In this document: in pieces, positions 40,982-48,529 of the stretch | Layout of the letters: each line of letters starts with the position of its first letter | Position numbering within the stretch: position 1 is the first letter of the stretch | NCBI RefSeq assembly: GCF_003386535.1 | Contig: NZ_QTTN01000001.1 | Coordinates: 1-64,000, forward strand | Direction of reading: 5' to 3' | DNA length: 64,000 bases | Source: Paenibacillus taihuensis | Lineage (GTDB): Bacteria > Bacillota > Bacilli > Paenibacillales > Paenibacillaceae | The notes under the pieces: model-generated | What the model was told of the DNA's origin: nothing | The model's database searches: none | The model's input: the letters and a program-made list of their open reading frames with translations, nothing else | Program-made: the position numbers and the translations under genes

Positions 40982-41935
40982 ATGTTTGATCTCAATCTCA
41001 ATCATATTTGGTCCGATCTGAAAGCCGGGCATCCGCACAACGTGCTGTTTGGTATCTTGCTCGGGGTTGCTTTTGGCGTAATTGCGCGGCTTCTTATGCT
41101 GCGTACAGACTATCGGCAATACCCCACATACCCGCATGGCCGTATCATTCATATTGCTCTCGGTGTAATCGCAGCGGCGCTAGGAGCAGTTGCGGTTCCG
41201 GCTATGTACAAGAAGGACTTTACGGCGATTACGTTCCTGACGCTTGCAGCGCAGCAGTTCCGAGATGTCCGTAATATGGAGCGGGAGACTTTAACGAAGA
41301 TCGACAGCATGGAGCTGGTGTCGCGGGGGTCTACGTATATTGAAGGAATCGCGATGGTATTCGAAGGACGGAACTATCTCGTCATCTTGTCGGCGCTGCT
41401 GACGAGCCTAGCTTCATTGGCGCTCGGGCTGCCTTTTGGCATTGTGATGGGACTGCTCTCGCTGCTGCTTGTTAACCGTTTGAAGTCGGGGAAATCCATC
41501 TCGCACATCGCGAAAGCGGAGATTGCACCGGTCGTGATCAATGGGCCGGATCTGCTCGTTGGCGATATCTATATCATGAACGTGGGGCTCAAAGAGAATC
41601 AGCAAATTATTGCCGAACGCGGACTCGGCATTATTTTGAAGCCGTACAATCCCAATGGCAAGGCGACGCTCAGCAATCTCGGCCAACGACAGGCGATTCT
41701 GTTCGATCTTTGTACGATTCTTGGCGTTTATCGGGATGATGGAGAGCCAGCGCTAATTCCGATGGCGAAGCTCGATATAAAGGACGGACGTTTGGCGATC
41801 TTCCTGCTGCCGCATGAGAAGGATCCTGGGAAAGCGATAGCCGTCGTCGAGAGAGCGCCTATTCTGGAATCTGCGGTACGAATGCCGACAGAGGCAAGCG
41901 TAAATAAGCGGGAAGGGGAGCGGCAGCATGGCTAA
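40982..41935 (+). CDS. YIEGIA-domain membrane protein
   Basis: 317 residues. The family name motif Y-I-E-G-I-A occurs literally near residue 120 (STYIEGIAMVFEGRNYL). About five helices (VLFGILLGVAFGVIARLLML, IIHIALGVIAAALGAVAVPA, LVILSALLTSLASLALGLPF) and a cytoplasmic or exported domain follow. In spore formers the family is sporulation associated (B. subtilis YphB, spore envelope assembly); the mechanism is unknown. It overlaps the next small gene by 8 nt. Confidence 0.85.
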   Translation: MFDLNLNHIWSDLKAGHPHNVLFGILLGVAFGVIARLLMLRTDYRQYPTYPHGRIIHIALGVIAAALGAVAVPAMYKKDFTAITFLTLAAQQFRDVRNMERETLTKIDSMELVSRGSTYIEGIAMVFEGRNYLVILSALLTSLASLALGLPFGIVMGLLSLLLVNRLKSGKSISHIAKAEIAPVVINGPDLLVGDIYIMNVGLKENQQIIAERGLGIILKPYNPNGKATLSNLGQRQAILFDLCTILGVYRDDGEPALIPMAKLDIKDGRLAIFLLPHEKDPGKAIAVVERAPILESAVRMPTEASVNKREGERQHG

Positions 41936-42110
41936 AATTGTGGCGATCATTACGACAGAGCACGAGAAGGTGGCGGGCGGCGCACCAATCATTATCGAGC
42001 CTGACAATGAGAAGCGGGAACAGACGGCATTCCTTCTGGAAAAAATTTTAGACGCGACCGTGCATGATCTGAAGAACGGCTGCCTGATCCTGGTTAGTCA
42101 TCAGCATTAA
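41928..42110 (+). CDS. Capping-complex-like small partner of YIEGIA
   Basis: 60 residues with no membrane helix: IVAIITTEHEKVAGGAPIII then AFLLEKILDATVHDL. A protein of this size is typically encoded directly behind the YIEGIA gene and named for that link. It overlaps its partner by 8 nt, so a coupled, equimolar product is likely. Function is inferred from association only. Confidence 0.75.
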   Translation: MAKIVAIITTEHEKVAGGAPIIIEPDNEKREQTAFLLEKILDATVHDLKNGCLILVSHQH

Positions 42111-42257
42111 TGAAATGTTAGCCATTCCCGTTGTTTTTTGCTATGATGGTAGGCGTGAGTATGAGAGGTACCCAATCTTTACTAATCCAAATTGGTTGCT
42201 GCGCACACACAAGGTTCTATCATCATAGTCGGCAAGAGAATTTGAGGAGTGAAACGA

Positions 42258-43580
42258 ATGTCTAAACCCATTATTGCCATTGTAGGGCGGCCAAACGTGG
42301 GGAAGTCTACGATATTTAATCGTGTAATCGGCGATCGGCTAGCGATCGTTGAAGATAAGCCTGGCGTTACCCGCGACCGGCTGTACGGCTCGGGCGAGTG
42401 GAACGGCCGCGCGTTCAGCATTGTCGATACCGGCGGTATCGAAATCGACGGCGAAGATGAAATTATGAAATCCGTTCGGATGCAAGCGGAGCTTGCCGTC
42501 GAGGAAGCGGACGTCATTATTTTCATGGTCGATGCCAAGGCTGGACTGACGCACGCTGACGATGAAGTGGCACAGATGCTGCTTCGTTCGCGCAAGCCGA
42601 TCGTTGTTGCGGTCAACAAAGTGGACAACCTGAACCGCCGCGACGATATTTATGAATTCTATAACCTCGGCTTCGGTGATCCGATCGGGATCTCGGGCTC
42701 TCACGGCACAGGCATCGGCGATCTGCTCGATGCAGCCGTTGAGAAGCTGCCGGAAGAAGTGGAAGACGATTACGATGATGATGTCATCCGCGTTGCTCTG
42801 ATCGGGCGCCCGAATGTCGGCAAATCGTCGCTCGTCAACGCGCTGCTCGGCGAAGAGCGGGTTATCGTCAGCAACGTGGCTGGCACAACGCGCGATGCGA
42901 TTGATACACCGTTCGAACGCGATGGCCAGAAGTACGTGCTCATCGATACTGCTGGTATGCGTAAGCGCGGCAAAGTGTACGAGACGACGGAGAAGTACAG
43001 CGTTATGCGTGCTTTGAAGGCGATCGAACGCGCGGATGTCGTGCTCGTGCTGATTAACGGCGAGGAAGGCATCATCGACCAGGACAAGCATATTGCCGGC
43101 TACGCGCATGAAGCAGGCAAAGCAGCGATCTTCGTCGTGAACAAGTGGGACGTCGTCGAGAAGGATGATAAGACGATGCAAAACTTCGAGAAGACGATCC
43201 GCGATCACTTCTTGTTCATGACGTATGCGCCTGTCGTGTTCCTGTCGGCGAAGACGAAGCAGCGCTTGCATAAGCTGCTGCCAGTCGTTCAGCACGTATC
43301 GGAGCAGCACGCATTGCGTATTCCGACGCATGTTTTGAACGATGTCGTATCGGATGCGATTGCAATCAATCCGCCTCCATCGGACAAAGGCAGACGTCTG
43401 CGTATCAATTACGCGACGCAGGTGGCGGTGAAGCCGCCTACGTTCGTGCTGTTCGCGAATGATCCGGATATGATGCATTTCTCGTACGAGCGTTACCTCG
43501 AGAACAAGATTCGCGCAGCCTTCCAGTTCGAAGGCACGCCTGTCCGCATCTTTACGAGAAAGAAATCAGACGAAGATTAA
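42258..43580 (+). CDS. der: Ribosome biogenesis GTPase Der (EngA)
   Basis: Essential GTPase for 50S subunit assembly. 440 residues: two G domains in tandem, each with G1 ([31 protein letters not shown]), G3 (DTGGI; DTAGM) and G4 (NKVD; NKWD), then a C-terminal KH-like domain ([20 protein letters not shown]). The ATG at 42258 has GAGGAG 8 nt upstream; a GTG three codons earlier is too close to it. Confidence 0.95.
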   Translation: MSKPIIAIVGRPNVGKSTIFNRVIGDRLAIVEDKPGVTRDRLYGSGEWNGRAFSIVDTGGIEIDGEDEIMKSVRMQAELAVEEADVIIFMVDAKAGLTHADDEVAQMLLRSRKPIVVAVNKVDNLNRRDDIYEFYNLGFGDPIGISGSHGTGIGDLLDAAVEKLPEEVEDDYDDDVIRVALIGRPNVGKSSLVNALLGEERVIVSNVAGTTRDAIDTPFERDGQKYVLIDTAGMRKRGKVYETTEKYSVMRALKAIERADVVLVLINGEEGIIDQDKHIAGYAHEAGKAAIFVVNKWDVVEKDDKTMQNFEKTIRDHFLFMTYAPVVFLSAKTKQRLHKLLPVVQHVSEQHALRIPTHVLNDVVSDAIAINPPPSDKGRRLRINYATQVAVKPPTFVLFANDPDMMHFSYERYLENKIRAAFQFEGTPVRIFTRKKSDED

Positions 43581-43629
43581 TTTGCAGCGGCCAGTCTGGT
43601 GTCCCGTCCCGGGGCACCAGATTGCTGCA
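43581..43629 (+). other. Intercistronic hairpin between der and plsY
   Basis: TGCAGC and TCTGGTG pair with CACCAGA and GCTGCA, a strong stem without a T run. It begins just after the der stop and may stabilise mRNA or cause pausing. Confidence 0.45.
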
Positions 43630-43655
43630 TTTATAAAGAGAGAGGCGATTATTCG

Positions 43656-44252
43656 GTGTATACAGTGCTTGCGATTCTTATTAGCTATTTAGTTGGTTCG
43701 CTATCTTTCAGTATTTTAATTGCAAAATGGGTGAAGGGGATCGACATCCGCCAGCATGGCAGCGGTAACGCTGGTGCGACGAACACGCTTCGCGTGCTTG
43801 GCAAAGGCCCAGGCATCGCCGTATTCCTGCTTGATATCGCTAAAGGCGTTGTTGCCGTACTGCTCGGCATATACATGGCCGGCGGCGATTGGGGTCCGGT
43901 ACTTTGCGCACTCGCGGCGATTTTCGGACATAACTGGCCGGTATGGTTCGGCTTCAAAGGCGGCAAAGGCATTGCGACGACTGTCGGCGCAATGGCGACG
44001 CTTGCTTTTATTCCAACGCTGATTGCCGGAATCGTTGCGATTGTCATTATTGCGATTACACGGTTCGTATCGCTTGGCTCGCTTATTTTTGCGCTGCTTG
44101 TGCCCATCTTTATCTGGAACATCGGCAACAATCCGCTCTCCTATGTATGGGCGGGGCTTATCGTTTGTATTCTCGCTTTCGTTCGTCACCGAACGAATAT
44201 CGTAAAGCTGCTGCAAGGGAAAGAAAACAAGCTTGGTGCTAGAAAAGGGTAG
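43656..44252 (+). CDS. plsY: Glycerol-3-phosphate acyltransferase PlsY
   Basis: Membrane enzyme that transfers acyl from acyl-phosphate to glycerol-3-phosphate. 198 residues, five helices. The three conserved motifs are GSGNAGATNTLRVLG, GHNWPVWFGFKGGKGIAT and the C-terminal RHRTNIVKLLQGKENK. The GTG at 43656 begins MYTVLAILISYLVGSLSFS, the family N-terminus; AGAGAGAGG lies upstream at a loose spacing. Confidence 0.93.
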   Translation: MYTVLAILISYLVGSLSFSILIAKWVKGIDIRQHGSGNAGATNTLRVLGKGPGIAVFLLDIAKGVVAVLLGIYMAGGDWGPVLCALAAIFGHNWPVWFGFKGGKGIATTVGAMATLAFIPTLIAGIVAIVIIAITRFVSLGSLIFALLVPIFIWNIGNNPLSYVWAGLIVCILAFVRHRTNIVKLLQGKENKLGARKG

Positions 44253-44261
44253 GAGGCCTCT

Positions 44262-45287
44262 ATGTCAACGAAACGTAAAGTAGCTGTACTCGTTGCGGGC
44301 AGCTGGGGAACGGCTCTTGCCACCGTTTTGGCAGACAATCAATTTGATGTTGCGCTGTGGACCCGCAATGAGGCGCAAGCCGATGAAATCAACACTCACC
44401 GTAAGAACAGCCGATACTTGAACGATGCTGTGCTGCCGGAAGGCATTACCGCTACAACTGAAATGAAGGTCGCGATTACAGGTGCGGAGCTTGTACTCTT
44501 CGCGGCTCCATCTGCAGCGATGCGTGATGTAGCAAAGCTGGCGCAGCCGTTCTTGGAGCCAGATGCAATCTGCGTTCATGCGACAAAAGGGTTCGAGTCC
44601 GTTACTTACAAGCGGATGACGACTGTCCTATCGGAAGAGCTGCAAATTCCGCTCGAGCGGCTTGTTGTGCTGTCTGGCCCAAGCCATGCGGAGGAAGTGG
44701 TCAGACGTCTGCCGACAACGGTCGTTGTGGCGTCTGCCAGCATCGAAACCGCGGAGAAGGCGCAGGACGCGTTCATCACGCGCCACTTTCGCGTATATAC
44801 GAACAAAGATGTTATCGGCGTCGAAGTTGCCGGTGCCATTAAGAATATTATCGCGCTCGGCGCTGGCCTTACCGACGGGCTCGGCTTCGGCGACAATGCG
44901 AAGGCTGCGCTCTTGACGCGCGGCTTGGCGGAGATTAGCCGCCTCGGCACTGCGATGGGCGCAAGCCCGCTCACGTTCGCCGGTCTCGCCGGCGTCGGCG
45001 ATTTGGTCGTGACCTGTACGAGCAAGCACAGCCGTAACTGGCGTGCAGGCTCGATGCTTGCGGAAGGCCTCACGCTGGACGAGGTGCTGAGGAAGATGGG
45101 CATGGTCGTCGAGGGCGTGCGCACGACGAGCATCGCGCGTGAGCTCGCGCAGCATTACGGCGTTGAGATGCCGATCACCGAGCAGCTCTTCGCGGTGCTG
45201 TTCCAGAAAAAGACGCCGCGCAGCGCCGTCGAGTCCTTGATGGGGCGCGGACGTACACACGAGACAGAAGACGTGGCAGGAGCATAG
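44262..45287 (+). CDS. gpsA: Glycerol-3-phosphate dehydrogenase [NAD(P)+]
   Basis: Makes sn-glycerol-3-phosphate from dihydroxyacetone phosphate for phospholipids, the substrate of PlsY encoded just upstream. 341 residues: VLSGPSHAEEV, GVEVAGAIKNIIALGAGLTD (catalytic Lys), GDNAKAALLTRGLAEI and TSKHSRNWRAG. The nucleotide-binding motif reads V11-A-G-S-W-G where the family usually has G-A-G-S-W-G (codon GTT instead of GGN). Everything else looks intact. GTAGGAGGCCTCT is upstream of the ATG. Confidence 0.94.
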   Translation: MSTKRKVAVLVAGSWGTALATVLADNQFDVALWTRNEAQADEINTHRKNSRYLNDAVLPEGITATTEMKVAITGAELVLFAAPSAAMRDVAKLAQPFLEPDAICVHATKGFESVTYKRMTTVLSEELQIPLERLVVLSGPSHAEEVVRRLPTTVVVASASIETAEKAQDAFITRHFRVYTNKDVIGVEVAGAIKNIIALGAGLTDGLGFGDNAKAALLTRGLAEISRLGTAMGASPLTFAGLAGVGDLVVTCTSKHSRNWRAGSMLAEGLTLDEVLRKMGMVVEGVRTTSIARELAQHYGVEMPITEQLFAVLFQKKTPRSAVESLMGRGRTHETEDVAGA

Positions 45288-45291
45288 CCTA

Positions 45292-45319
45292 CACCATTCC
45301 CGGTCGTCCCTCATATGAT
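45292..45319 (+). promoter_or_regulatory. Candidate sigma-K promoter of spoVIF
   Basis: CACC at 45292-45295, exactly 16 nt, CATATGAT at 45312-45319. This fits the sigma-K pattern mACm-N16-CATANNNT. The target is a late mother-cell gene, which agrees. Confidence 0.5.
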
Positions 45320-45399
45320 GCTAGGAGCACCTCACGGCAGGTGGCTAGCAGATCCAAGTTTTTACCTACCACTGTAAAAGCTTGAAGGAGGGACTAAGG

Positions 45400-45684
45400 T
45401 TGAGCGGTAAGAAGGATCTTTCCAAGGATGTTCTGAACGCTGTCAACAAGAAGACAGGCAAACCGGTAACAGAGGGTGCGGTTAAGAAGCTTGCCAGCGG
45501 CGTGACTGAAGATACGATGCAAAGCGAAGAAGAGCTTCGCAAGCTGATTATGAACGTCTCTGCGATGGCGAAAGTGCCTGTTTCAGAAAAAACGATTAAT
45601 GACATCATCGGAGCCGTTAAGAAAAGCGGCATGAATATGGGTAACCTTGAAACGCTGATGAAGTTCATGCTACTCAAGAAGTAA
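45400..45684 (+). CDS. spoVIF: Stage VI sporulation protein F
   Basis: 94 residues, hydrophilic and helical: VLNAVNKKTGKPVTEGAVKK, LRKLIMNVSAMAKVPVSE and MGNLETLMKFMLLKK correspond to the SpoVIF (YjcC) pattern of a small coat-assembly regulator needed with GerE for late coat proteins. The TTG at 45400 has GGAGG 9 nt upstream; an ATG at 45382 overlaps that site. The assignment is from recognised family pattern, not a search. Confidence 0.8.
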   Translation: MSGKKDLSKDVLNAVNKKTGKPVTEGAVKKLASGVTEDTMQSEEELRKLIMNVSAMAKVPVSEKTINDIIGAVKKSGMNMGNLETLMKFMLLKK

Positions 45685-45884
45685 CGTTTGTGACTTTCGC
45701 GTGAAGCGCTTAGCCTTAGGCAGATGCCAGGCTCGCTTGCTGCGGAAGTCCTTTTTTCTATCATGGCTGCCTGTGCCTTCGCCCGCGCCTCGTCCTCCCG
45801 TAATTTTCAGCAAAAGTAGCTGACCAATCCGTACAAGTGGTATAATAATATGAATAATTGGCGCACAAGGTGGTAGTAAGCATT

Positions 45885-46064
45885 ATGGATCCAATGATGA
45901 AGATGTGGGTGTCTTTCGTAGGCATCGGATTAATGGCTTTGGCCGCAGTTATGATTTCGCTGGCCAGGCTGAAGACGAAAGGCATTTTGCGGGTTATACT
46001 TTCGATGACTGCCTTTCTGCTTCTCGTGATCGGCGGGTTTCTCGGCCTGTTCTCCATCACATAA
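45885..46064 (+). CDS. yphE: DUF2768 small membrane protein (YphE-like)
   Basis: 59 residues, two hydrophobic helices (MWVSFVGIGLMALAAVMISL and VILSMTAFLLLVIGGFLGLF) separated by a basic turn (ARLKTKG), the DUF2768 layout. It lies after gpsA as yphE does in B. subtilis. The ATG at 45885 follows AAGGTGGT by 10 nt. A TATAAT box at 45841-45846 is a possible -10 element. Function unknown. Confidence 0.75.
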   Translation: MDPMMKMWVSFVGIGLMALAAVMISLARLKTKGILRVILSMTAFLLLVIGGFLGLFSIT

Positions 46065-46114
46065 TACGCAGCTGACTTTCGAAATAGTTATGGAGTGGAA
46101 AGGACGAGTTATTC

Positions 46115-46411
46115 ATGCTGGAGCTGAAAGGCCGGACAAAGTTTGCAACCGTAGAAGTGGAGTCTGGAATGTCACTGCTTGATCTGGCGATCAAGCATAA
46201 CGTGGATTTTGCATTTTCATGCACAAGAGGCACTTGTGCCAGATGCCGCTGCCAGATCGAAGCTGGCGCAGAGTTTCTAGAAGAAGTGACGGATGAAGAG
46301 TGGGATCGTCTTGAGCCGGAAGAGCTGGAGGAAGGCTACCGTCTAGGCTGTCAGGCGATCATTAAGCCAGGCGCAGGTACGATCGTAGCTGTAAACCGGC
46401 CTTATTTCTGA
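46115..46411 (+). CDS. [2Fe-2S] plant-type ferredoxin (first of two)
   Basis: 98 residues. The cluster ligands are Cys36, Cys41 and Cys44 in SCTRGTCARCRC plus Cys79 in YRLGCQ, the CX4CX2C...C pattern of plant-type ferredoxins. An acidic insert (about residues 55-74, EEVTDEEWDRLEPEELEEG) could be a partner-binding face. No signal peptide, so cytoplasmic. The redox partner is unknown. The next gene starts 16 nt downstream. Confidence 0.87.
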   Translation: MLELKGRTKFATVEVESGMSLLDLAIKHNVDFAFSCTRGTCARCRCQIEAGAEFLEEVTDEEWDRLEPEELEEGYRLGCQAIIKPGAGTIVAVNRPYF

Positions 46412-46427
46412 GGAGGGCGAGAGCGCT

Positions 46428-47006
46428 ATGAACGACGCTGCACCATTCATCCGTGCGCTTGAGAAGATTGCTGAGGCGGCCGCGGGAACAGAGGCCACAT
46501 GGCTGATCGGCGGCAGTACAGGGCTGCTGCTGCGGGGAATAGATCTTGAGACTATTCCCAGAGACCTGGATCTTTATGCAGATGACGCGGACGCGGTAGT
46601 GCTCCATCAAGCGCTGCTGCCTTACGCCATCGATGAACAGCATCATTCTGTGAGCCCGATCTATCGTTCGGTGCTCAGCCATTACCTGATCGAAGGTATT
46701 CAGGTCGAGCTTGTCGGCGGATTCGTCGTGACGGCAGGCGAAGACTGTTATAAGGTTGAAGTTCGAGATATGTTAGCGGCACGCGGAGCCTTCATTGAAG
46801 CAGGTGCTTACAGGCTCGGCATCGTTCCTCTGGCGCATGAGCTTTGGTTCAATGTGCTGAGAGACCGCGAAGATCGCGTAGCGCTTATTGCTTCTCAGAT
46901 TCGGCAGGAGCCGGATCAGCACGCGGAGGCGGTGCATAGGATTGCCTCCAGAAATCAGCTATCGGCAAGAACGGTAGCGAATGTACAGCGTCTTATCGAG
47001 CAATGA
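46428..47006 (+). CDS. Nucleotidyltransferase-fold protein of unknown function
   Basis: 192 residues. WLIGGSTGLLLRG (Gly28-Gly29-Ser30) followed by PRDLDLY (Asp46, Asp48) is the polymerase-beta-like nucleotidyltransferase signature GGS...DxD. A third acidic residue may be Glu or Asp near QVELVGGF. The rest is helical. Such minimal enzymes can add nucleotides to RNA, proteins or small molecules, or act as antitoxins; nothing here decides. GAGGAGGG is upstream of the ATG. It lies between two ferredoxin genes with short gaps (16 and 38 nt). Confidence 0.7.
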   Translation: MNDAAPFIRALEKIAEAAAGTEATWLIGGSTGLLLRGIDLETIPRDLDLYADDADAVVLHQALLPYAIDEQHHSVSPIYRSVLSHYLIEGIQVELVGGFVVTAGEDCYKVEVRDMLAARGAFIEAGAYRLGIVPLAHELWFNVLRDREDRVALIASQIRQEPDQHAEAVHRIASRNQLSARTVANVQRLIEQ

Positions 47007-47044
47007 TTCGTTTCAACATTGAATAAGGAAGCGAGGAGATTACG

Positions 47045-47392
47045 TTGAACGTAACGATTACGTTTCTCCCTTCCGGACGCAGTGCAACTGTACGTGCAGG
47101 GACGACAGTACTGGAAGCTGCAAGACGGGCAGGTGTGCCGATTCGCACGCGTTGCGATGGCAAGGCCGCATGCCTCATGTGCAAAGTGACAGCTCCGAAC
47201 AGCTCTTCGGGACTGTCTCCGCTAAATGACAATGAGCGCAATAAGCTCGCAGGACTTGACCGTTCGGGGACAAGGCTCGCTTGTCAGGCCAGAGTGTTCG
47301 GCCGTACCGTTGTAGAAGTGCCGGAGGACCCGCTGCGTGCAGCAGTCCGGAAACAGATGATGCGGCAAGCGGAAGAAGATGAACTTTGGTAA
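47045..47392 (+). CDS. [2Fe-2S] ferredoxin-like protein (second)
   Basis: 115 residues with cluster ligands Cys37, Cys43 and Cys46 in RCDGKAACLMC and Cys80 in RLACQARV: a CX5CX2C...C spacing, one residue longer than in the first ferredoxin. The C-terminal tail (DPLRAAVRKQMMRQAEEDEL) is helical and extra. The TTG at 47045 has GAGGAG upstream. It and the first ferredoxin share little sequence beyond the fold, so they are not a recent duplication. Confidence 0.82.
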   Translation: MNVTITFLPSGRSATVRAGTTVLEAARRAGVPIRTRCDGKAACLMCKVTAPNSSSGLSPLNDNERNKLAGLDRSGTRLACQARVFGRTVVEVPEDPLRAAVRKQMMRQAEEDELW

Positions 47393-47423
47393 TTTAAGGT
47401 TAGGCTAGGGGGATAAACGCACC

Positions 47424-48149
47424 ATGAGAAGGATTAGAAGCGCGGCTGCAGCTATCATTATGCTCGTTATGGCTGTTACGCTGTCCGGCTGTTTGTATCC
47501 GAAGGATAAGCTGGGCCAGTTTCAGAAGCCGCCGAAGGACGCAATCATGAATGTACAAGCAGTTATAGACCAATTTCAGAAAGATACGGGTTTGCTCCCT
47601 ATGCAGAATAGTGAAGCCGACACGCCGATATATGAGAAATTTAAAGTTGATTTCGATAAGCTGCAGCGGATGGGATACATCTCGAGCGTGCCGGAAACCG
47701 CCTATGAGAAAGGCGGCAGCTACTATTATTTAATCATTAACGAGGAAACCGACCCTACCGTTAAGCTTATGAATCTCGTGATCTATCAACAAATGAATGA
47801 CCTGCAAGCGTCTATAAAAGCGTACTCGGACGCTCATAGCGGCAAGGTGCCGGCTGGTGCCGAACTCTACCCAGGCTTCTCCACGATTGACTTCAAGACG
47901 TTGGGCGGGAAGGAGCCGGATATGCACAGCATGTTCTCCGGCAGCACGTTAACGCCGATGGTGGATGCCAATGGGATGGTCTACCTCGACTACGGTCCGG
48001 ACATTATGCAGCTGTTAGCCAAAGAGACCAAAAAGCCTGCAGATAATGAAGATTTGCGTGTTGTCTTGGTGAACAACTCCGACTTCGTGCCAGTTAAATC
48101 GCCGGTTTACCAACTCGTTAACGGTGATCCGCAAGCTGTTTCGAAATAA
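47424..48149 (+). CDS. yphF: Lipoprotein YphF
   Basis: 241 residues. Signal peptide with lipobox TLSGC (Cys near residue 23), then a soluble domain with MNVQAVIDQFQKDTGLLPMQ, YYYLIINEETDPTVKLMNL and DYGPDIMQL. Length and place before spoIVA match B. subtilis yphF. Function unknown, probably sporulation associated by context. A terminator follows. Confidence 0.85.
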   Translation: MRRIRSAAAAIIMLVMAVTLSGCLYPKDKLGQFQKPPKDAIMNVQAVIDQFQKDTGLLPMQNSEADTPIYEKFKVDFDKLQRMGYISSVPETAYEKGGSYYYLIINEETDPTVKLMNLVIYQQMNDLQASIKAYSDAHSGKVPAGAELYPGFSTIDFKTLGGKEPDMHSMFSGSTLTPMVDANGMVYLDYGPDIMQLLAKETKKPADNEDLRVVLVNNSDFVPVKSPVYQLVNGDPQAVSK

Positions 48150-48167
48150 GTGTGCAAAACACCATTG

Positions 48168-48203
48168 AATACTCCTGCCGAATAGGGCAGGAGTATTTTT
48201 TTA
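48168..48203 (+). terminator. Rho-independent terminator after yphF
   Basis: AATACTCCTGCC/GGCAGGAGTATT, a 12-bp stem, followed by TTTTTT. Confidence 0.93.
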
Positions 48204-48266
48204 TTATCGCAATTATGTTCTTGCCGATCAGCAGCGAAACTTATTTTGATTATGACGCAAAAAAGC

Positions 48267-48295
48267 GCATAGCTTTGGTCTTTCTCTCATATATC
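48267..48295 (+). promoter_or_regulatory. Candidate sigma-E promoter of spoIVA
   Basis: GCATAGC at 48267-48273, 14 nt, CATATATC at 48288-48295. It is a moderate fit to the sigma-E consensus (five of seven and about five of eight). spoIVA is sigma-E controlled in B. subtilis. The rest of the 326-nt gap 48204-48529 shows no gene. Confidence 0.4.
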
Positions 48296-48529
48296 TCAAT
48301 CTTGGAAGGCCGGAAGTGTTATGGCTAATGGAAATCTATAAGATTTCATCTCTGCAGTCGTCATAATTAGGAAGAGAACGCAATAAGCTATTACTAGTCC
48401 AAAATCATGTACGAGTTGCGTCGCTAGCATGATAGCGAAGCGGCGAAACCTGACGACGAACAGCAGGAGGCAAAGCAGCAGTACGGTACGTCCATGTACA
48501 GGCGAATTACGATTGGGAGGGGATATTCA

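Noticed and set aside
42339-43478. 379-codon minus-strand frame opposite der
   Set aside because: Antisense shadow of der; no start signal or domain.
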